Shown here: one piece after another, positions 4,345 through 6,472 of the stretch
Numbering within the stretch: the first letter of the stretch is position 1
Layout: every line of letters begins with the position of its first letter
Assembly: GCA_905370255.1 (NCBI GenBank)
Contig: CAJPKC010000069.1
Coordinates: 1 to 6,472 of the forward strand
Source: Streptococcus oralis
GTDB taxonomy: Bacteria > Bacillota > Bacilli > Lactobacillales > Streptococcaceae
Length of the DNA: 6,472 nt
Direction: 5' to 3'
Program-made: the position numbers and the translations under genes
Notes under the pieces: model-generated
What the model saw: the letters and a program-made list of their open reading frames with translations, nothing else
Told to the model about the DNA's origin: nothing
Databases searched by the model: none

Positions 4345-4602
4345 ATGTACGATGAATTATTAGGGACTATGGTAGTTGCAGGACTATTCTTTGCAGCCGG
4401 CTTCGCAGGGGCAGTTTGGGATTTTAAACGCGCACAGCGTAAAAAGGCTAGACTGGCCAAACAGGAAGCGATCATGCAACAGTACGAGGAAGATCTACAA
4501 GAGAAATTCAACGAGGGCTATCAAGCATTTAAAGCTGATTTAGCTTATGCACGCAAGCACTCACGCTCAGACAACGATTGGAGCGCACTAGATGTTTTGT
4601 AG
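4345..4602 (+). CDS. Small single-pass membrane protein with coiled-coil tail
   Basis: This 85-residue protein starts one base after the previous stop, with AAGGAG 7 bases upstream. Residues 5-25 (LLGTMVVAGLFFAAGFAGAVW) form a clear membrane helix rich in Gly and Ala. Basic residues follow (KRAQRKKAR), placing the C-terminus in the cytoplasm by the positive-inside rule. Residues 35-72 look like a coiled coil. No family is recognised. Its reading frame overlaps the next gene by 11 bases. A membrane protein inside a replication gene block is unusual; anchoring, host-takeover or exclusion functions are possible but not shown. Confidence 0.8.
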   Translation: MYDELLGTMVVAGLFFAAGFAGAVWDFKRAQRKKARLAKQEAIMQQYEEDLQEKFNEGYQAFKADLAYARKHSRSDNDWSALDVL

Positions 4603-4789
4603 CAAAAAAATTAAAGCGTTAAAACAAGAGATACGTTTTCAAAAAATCGACCTAGAAGGCAAAAATAATATACTTCGAGTAACTTTGAACGATAACAGAA
4701 GATTGCGGAAGGAACTGAACCAAAAAAACCAACTTTTGAAAAAGTATCAAGAAGTTTTAATGAAGTATCAAGAGGAGGGTAAGCTATGA
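4592..4789 (+). CDS. Small basic coiled-coil protein
   Basis: This 65-residue protein is strongly helical and Lys/Gln/Asn/Leu-rich, with heptad-like spacing over nearly its full length (about residues 8-62), so it is probably a dimeric coiled coil. The ATG at 4592 lies inside the end of the membrane-protein gene with a GGAG site 8 bases upstream. Its TGA overlaps the next gene's ATG (ATGA at 4786-4789). The preceding protein also has a coiled-coil tail, so the two may interact, which is inference. No family is recognised. Confidence 0.75.
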   Translation: MFCSKKIKALKQEIRFQKIDLEGKNNILRVTLNDNRRLRKELNQKNQLLKKYQEVLMKYQEEGKL

Positions 4790-5118
4790 ACGAACGCTTA
4801 CAACTAATACTAGCCTGTATCAGAGTAGGACGGGCGAATGTACTGACCACACGCGACATTGCCAAAATGACAAACTTGTCAGTGCGAAAGGTACGAGGTG
4901 GCATCGCAGAACTACGGCTTAACTACTCAGTGCCTATCGTGGCCAGCCGATCACTTCCTCGCGGGTATTACTTCGCGGAGAATGACGATGAGTACACAGC
5001 GTGGGTGCTGCAGTACAAGAAGCAGATCAAGACAGAGCAGAAACTACTGAACAGCTTAAAAGCTACGAGCTGGGACAGTTACAAGAAATTGAAGGAGCGC
5101 GAGAATGTCTCCATTTGA
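4786..5118 (+). CDS. Winged helix-turn-helix phage protein
   Basis: The 110-residue protein starts at an ATGA overlap with the previous gene and has an AGGAGGG site. Residues 20-43 form a helix-turn-helix (LTTRDIAKMTNLSVRKVRGG then IAEL), and residues 47-64 (YSVPIVASRSLPRGYYFA) form a wing-like hairpin, as in HTH_11-type regulators. Residues 68-107 form a charged helical tail. It is probably a DNA-binding early regulator or replication accessory protein. The exact function is not recognised. The 38-residue gene that follows starts within its last 14 bases. Confidence 0.85.
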   Translation: MNERLQLILACIRVGRANVLTTRDIAKMTNLSVRKVRGGIAELRLNYSVPIVASRSLPRGYYFAENDDEYTAWVLQYKKQIKTEQKLLNSLKATSWDSYKKLKERENVSI

Positions 5119-5221
5119 TTATGATCGCGACTATCTACAGCCGGAAATTGAGGAAGAACGCGGAGATCCAGACGATTGGTATTGTGTGAATGGTCGCTGG
5201 ATTCACTACGAAGAAGATTAA
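5105..5221 (+). CDS. 38-residue acidic hypothetical protein
   Basis: ATG 5105 has AAGGAG (5092-5097) 7 bases upstream, the frame overlaps the winged-helix gene by 14 bases, and it ends just before the recT ribosome site. The peptide is very acidic (MSPFDYDRDYLQPEIEEERG, then DPDDWYCVNGRWIHYEED) and ends in an aromatic-rich hairpin-like segment. Its placement and ribosome site make it a convincing real gene despite the length. Strong acidity could reflect DNA mimicry or binding to a basic partner, which is speculation. No family is recognised. Confidence 0.7.
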   Translation: MSPFDYDRDYLQPEIEEERGDPDDWYCVNGRWIHYEED

Positions 5222-5237
5222 AAAGGAGAAAAGAAAA

Positions 5238-6122
5238 ATGAGTAGAAGTAATTTTGATTTAATGGCACCAAAGGACGCTTTTAACAGCCCAGTGGTTTTG
5301 GAAAAACTGAAATCGGTAGTAAACGGCCGTGAAACACAGTTTGTTACCAGCCTGTTATCAATCGTAAACAACAACAGCCATCTTGCCAAGGCCTCAAACA
5401 CAAGCGTACTGAATGCAGCAATGAAAGCAGCAACGCTTGACTTGCCTATTGATCCTAATCTCGGGTTTGCTTACATTGTACCGTATGGATCAGAAGCACA
5501 ATTTCAGTTGGGCTACAAGGGTTTGATCCAACTCGCACAGCGTAGCGGTCAAATTGTCAAACTTAATGCTGGGGAAATCTACGCAAGCCAGTTCAAAGGT
5601 TACAACCCACTCACCGAAGACCTGGAAGTAGACATGCAGGCCTTGCCAAAAGCAAACGAAGAAGTAGCTGGTTACTTTGCATTCATGCGACTTTCGAACG
5701 GATTTGAAAAAACCTTATTCTGGACCAAAGATCGCGTTCTTGCACACGGTAAGAAATACAGCCGTTCTTTTAGTGGTAAATCTAGCCCGTGGCAGACTGA
5801 CTTTGACGCAATGGCACGCAAGACAGTATTGAAGCAGTTGCTTTCAACCTATGCTCCTTTGTCAATCGAAATGCAACAGGCCATTATTGATGATAATGTA
5901 GACAGCAATGTCCAAAATGGAGCAAAAGATGTGACCCCACCAGAAGCCACAGAATCACTTGAGAGCTTTTTGGAGGGTGCACCAGCAGATAATATTACCG
6001 AACCAGAAAAAGAGCGTACAGAGCCAACAGAAGTGTCTGAGAATGGTTCTGAGATTGAAGATGGTGTTTATGAAGAACTTGGACTATTTGAGGGTGGGAC
6101 AATCACACCTAAGGAGCAATGA
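5238..6122 (+). CDS. recT: RecT-family single-strand annealing protein
   Basis: The 294-residue protein matches the RecT family: AAMKAATLDLPIDPNLGFAY (60-79), the IVPYG element and AQFQLGYKGLIQLAQRSG (87-104), then WQTDFDAMARKTVLKQLLS (185-203) with the YAPLSIE segment. RecT binds single-stranded DNA and anneals complementary strands during phage recombination and replication, usually with a partner exonuclease, and the next gene fits that role. The start at 5238 has AAGGAG 9 bases upstream. An earlier in-frame ATG (5190) would overlap the 38-residue gene and add a lysine-rich stretch, so it is rejected. Residues 225-294 form an acidic, low-complexity tail that is likely disordered. Confidence 0.96.
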   Translation: MSRSNFDLMAPKDAFNSPVVLEKLKSVVNGRETQFVTSLLSIVNNNSHLAKASNTSVLNAAMKAATLDLPIDPNLGFAYIVPYGSEAQFQLGYKGLIQLAQRSGQIVKLNAGEIYASQFKGYNPLTEDLEVDMQALPKANEEVAGYFAFMRLSNGFEKTLFWTKDRVLAHGKKYSRSFSGKSSPWQTDFDAMARKTVLKQLLSTYAPLSIEMQQAIIDDNVDSNVQNGAKDVTPPEATESLESFLEGAPADNITEPEKERTEPTEVSENGSEIEDGVYEELGLFEGGTITPKEQ

Positions 6123-6472
6123 TGAAAGAGTTAACTCAAGAAAATTATTATCAAGACAAAGAGTACCTATCGTACTCGCGAATGAAGCAATTCTTAAAAT
6201 GTCCAGCACGCGCCCTTGCTGTAGAGGGTGGCACTTGGACCGAGTCACGAGATGAAACACCCTTGCTTTTAGGAAATTATGTACACAGCTACTTCGAGAG
6301 TCAAGAAGCGCACGAAGCATTTCTAAAAGAAAAGGGTGACAAGCTGATTTCAAAGGCTGGTAAAACCAAAGGGCAACTCAAGAAAGAGTTTTTAATCGGC
6401 GACTCTATGATTGCATCGCTGAAAGACGATCCCTCTTTCAATCGCTTATATCACGGCAGCTCAACCGAAGAC
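6122..6472 (+). CDS. PD-(D/E)XK-type nuclease partner of RecT, partial at right edge
   Basis: The frame is open for 117 codons and leaves the window. The start at 6122 overlaps the recT stop by one base (TGATG), with AAGGAG 5 bases upstream; an ATG at 6119 is only 2 bases from that site. YLSYSRMKQFLKCPARALA followed by LLLGNYVHSYFE is the N-terminal pattern of phage PD-(D/E)XK exonucleases of the DUF3799/RecE-like group: an S-x-S-x-hxxFhxCP helix, then the GxxxH helix. The catalytic D...ExK part should lie beyond the edge. It would resect double-stranded ends to give single strands for RecT annealing. The family call rests on the N-terminus and the recT linkage. Confidence 0.85.
   Translation, partial: MKELTQENYYQDKEYLSYSRMKQFLKCPARALAVEGGTWTESRDETPLLLGNYVHSYFESQEAHEAFLKEKGDKLISKAGKTKGQLKKEFLIGDSMIASLKDDPSFNRLYHGSSTED

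Noticed and set aside
4272..4511. Minus-strand frame with Cys/Ser-rich product
   Set aside because: It is antisense to two plausible plus-strand genes, has no ribosome site of note, and its composition is that of a reverse-strand artefact.
4560..4572. 13-base match to 423-435 (CTCACGCTCAGAC), considered as an att or repeat pair
   Set aside because: One copy is inside a terminator stem and the other inside coding sequence. The match is short and nothing else suggests recombination.
4611..4904. 97-codon minus-strand frame opposite the coiled-coil and winged-helix genes
   Set aside because: The frame mirrors lysine-rich sequence on the other strand and has no recognisable domain.
5190..5237. 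Earlier recT start at 5190
   Set aside because: It would overlap the 38-residue gene, add a lysine-rich segment outside the family, and lacks a ribosome site, unlike ATG 5238.
5135..5401. Minus-strand frame with a hydrophobic, Phe/Leu-rich product
   Set aside because: The apparent membrane segments come from reading Lys/Glu-rich recT leader sequence backwards.
5959..6353. Two frames overlapping the recT end and nuclease start (plus 5959-6255, minus 6084-6353)
   Set aside because: Both are shadows of recT and the PD-(D/E)XK gene, which have clear family patterns.

Overview
The window looks like the lysogeny-control and early replication region of a temperate phage (prophage) of a low-GC Gram-positive host, most likely a Streptococcus. 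The reasons are the gene order, the strong AAGGAG-type ribosome binding sites, tightly packed and overlapping genes, a typical Gram-positive lipoprotein signal, and protein families common in streptococcal siphophages (DUF739-type Cro, RepA_N/DnaD initiator, DnaC-like loader, RecT). No named phage is identified.

Left part (1-1712, minus strand): a partial gene with two helix-turn-helix motifs runs off the left edge. Behind it is a 120-base intergenic stretch holding two adjacent strong hairpins, the second with a T-tail on the plus strand. Then comes the lysogeny operon, transcribed leftward: a short CI-type repressor, an ImmA/IrrE-type metallopeptidase overlapping it by 4 bases, and a small lipoprotein. 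The repressor has no self-cleaving S24 peptidase domain, so the neighbouring peptidase is the likely route to induction, as in the ImmR/ImmA pair of ICEBs1.

Switch (1713-1877): a consensus rightward promoter (TTGACA, 17 bases, TATACT) and a divergent extended -10 leftward promoter lie among three copies of a 17-bp operator (GTTCA N7 TGAAC). A fourth, nearly perfect copy overlaps the stop codon of cro.

Right part (1878-6472, plus strand): cro, a small winged-helix-like protein, a replication initiator, a helicase loader, two tiny proteins separated by a hairpin, a small membrane protein, a coiled-coil protein, a winged-helix protein, a 38-residue acidic protein, RecT, and the start of a PD-(D/E)XK-type nuclease that runs off the right edge. 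Initiator plus loader should open the phage origin and recruit the host helicase. RecT plus the nuclease should form a single-strand annealing recombination pair. The initiator gene carries iteron-like repeats followed by an AT-rich 15-bp array, a good candidate for the replication origin.

Most of the window is ordinary prophage biology. The parts least explained by known families are the paired hairpins at 373-466 next to the double-HTH gene, the leftward-facing terminator at 4131-4167, and the origin-like array inside the initiator gene.
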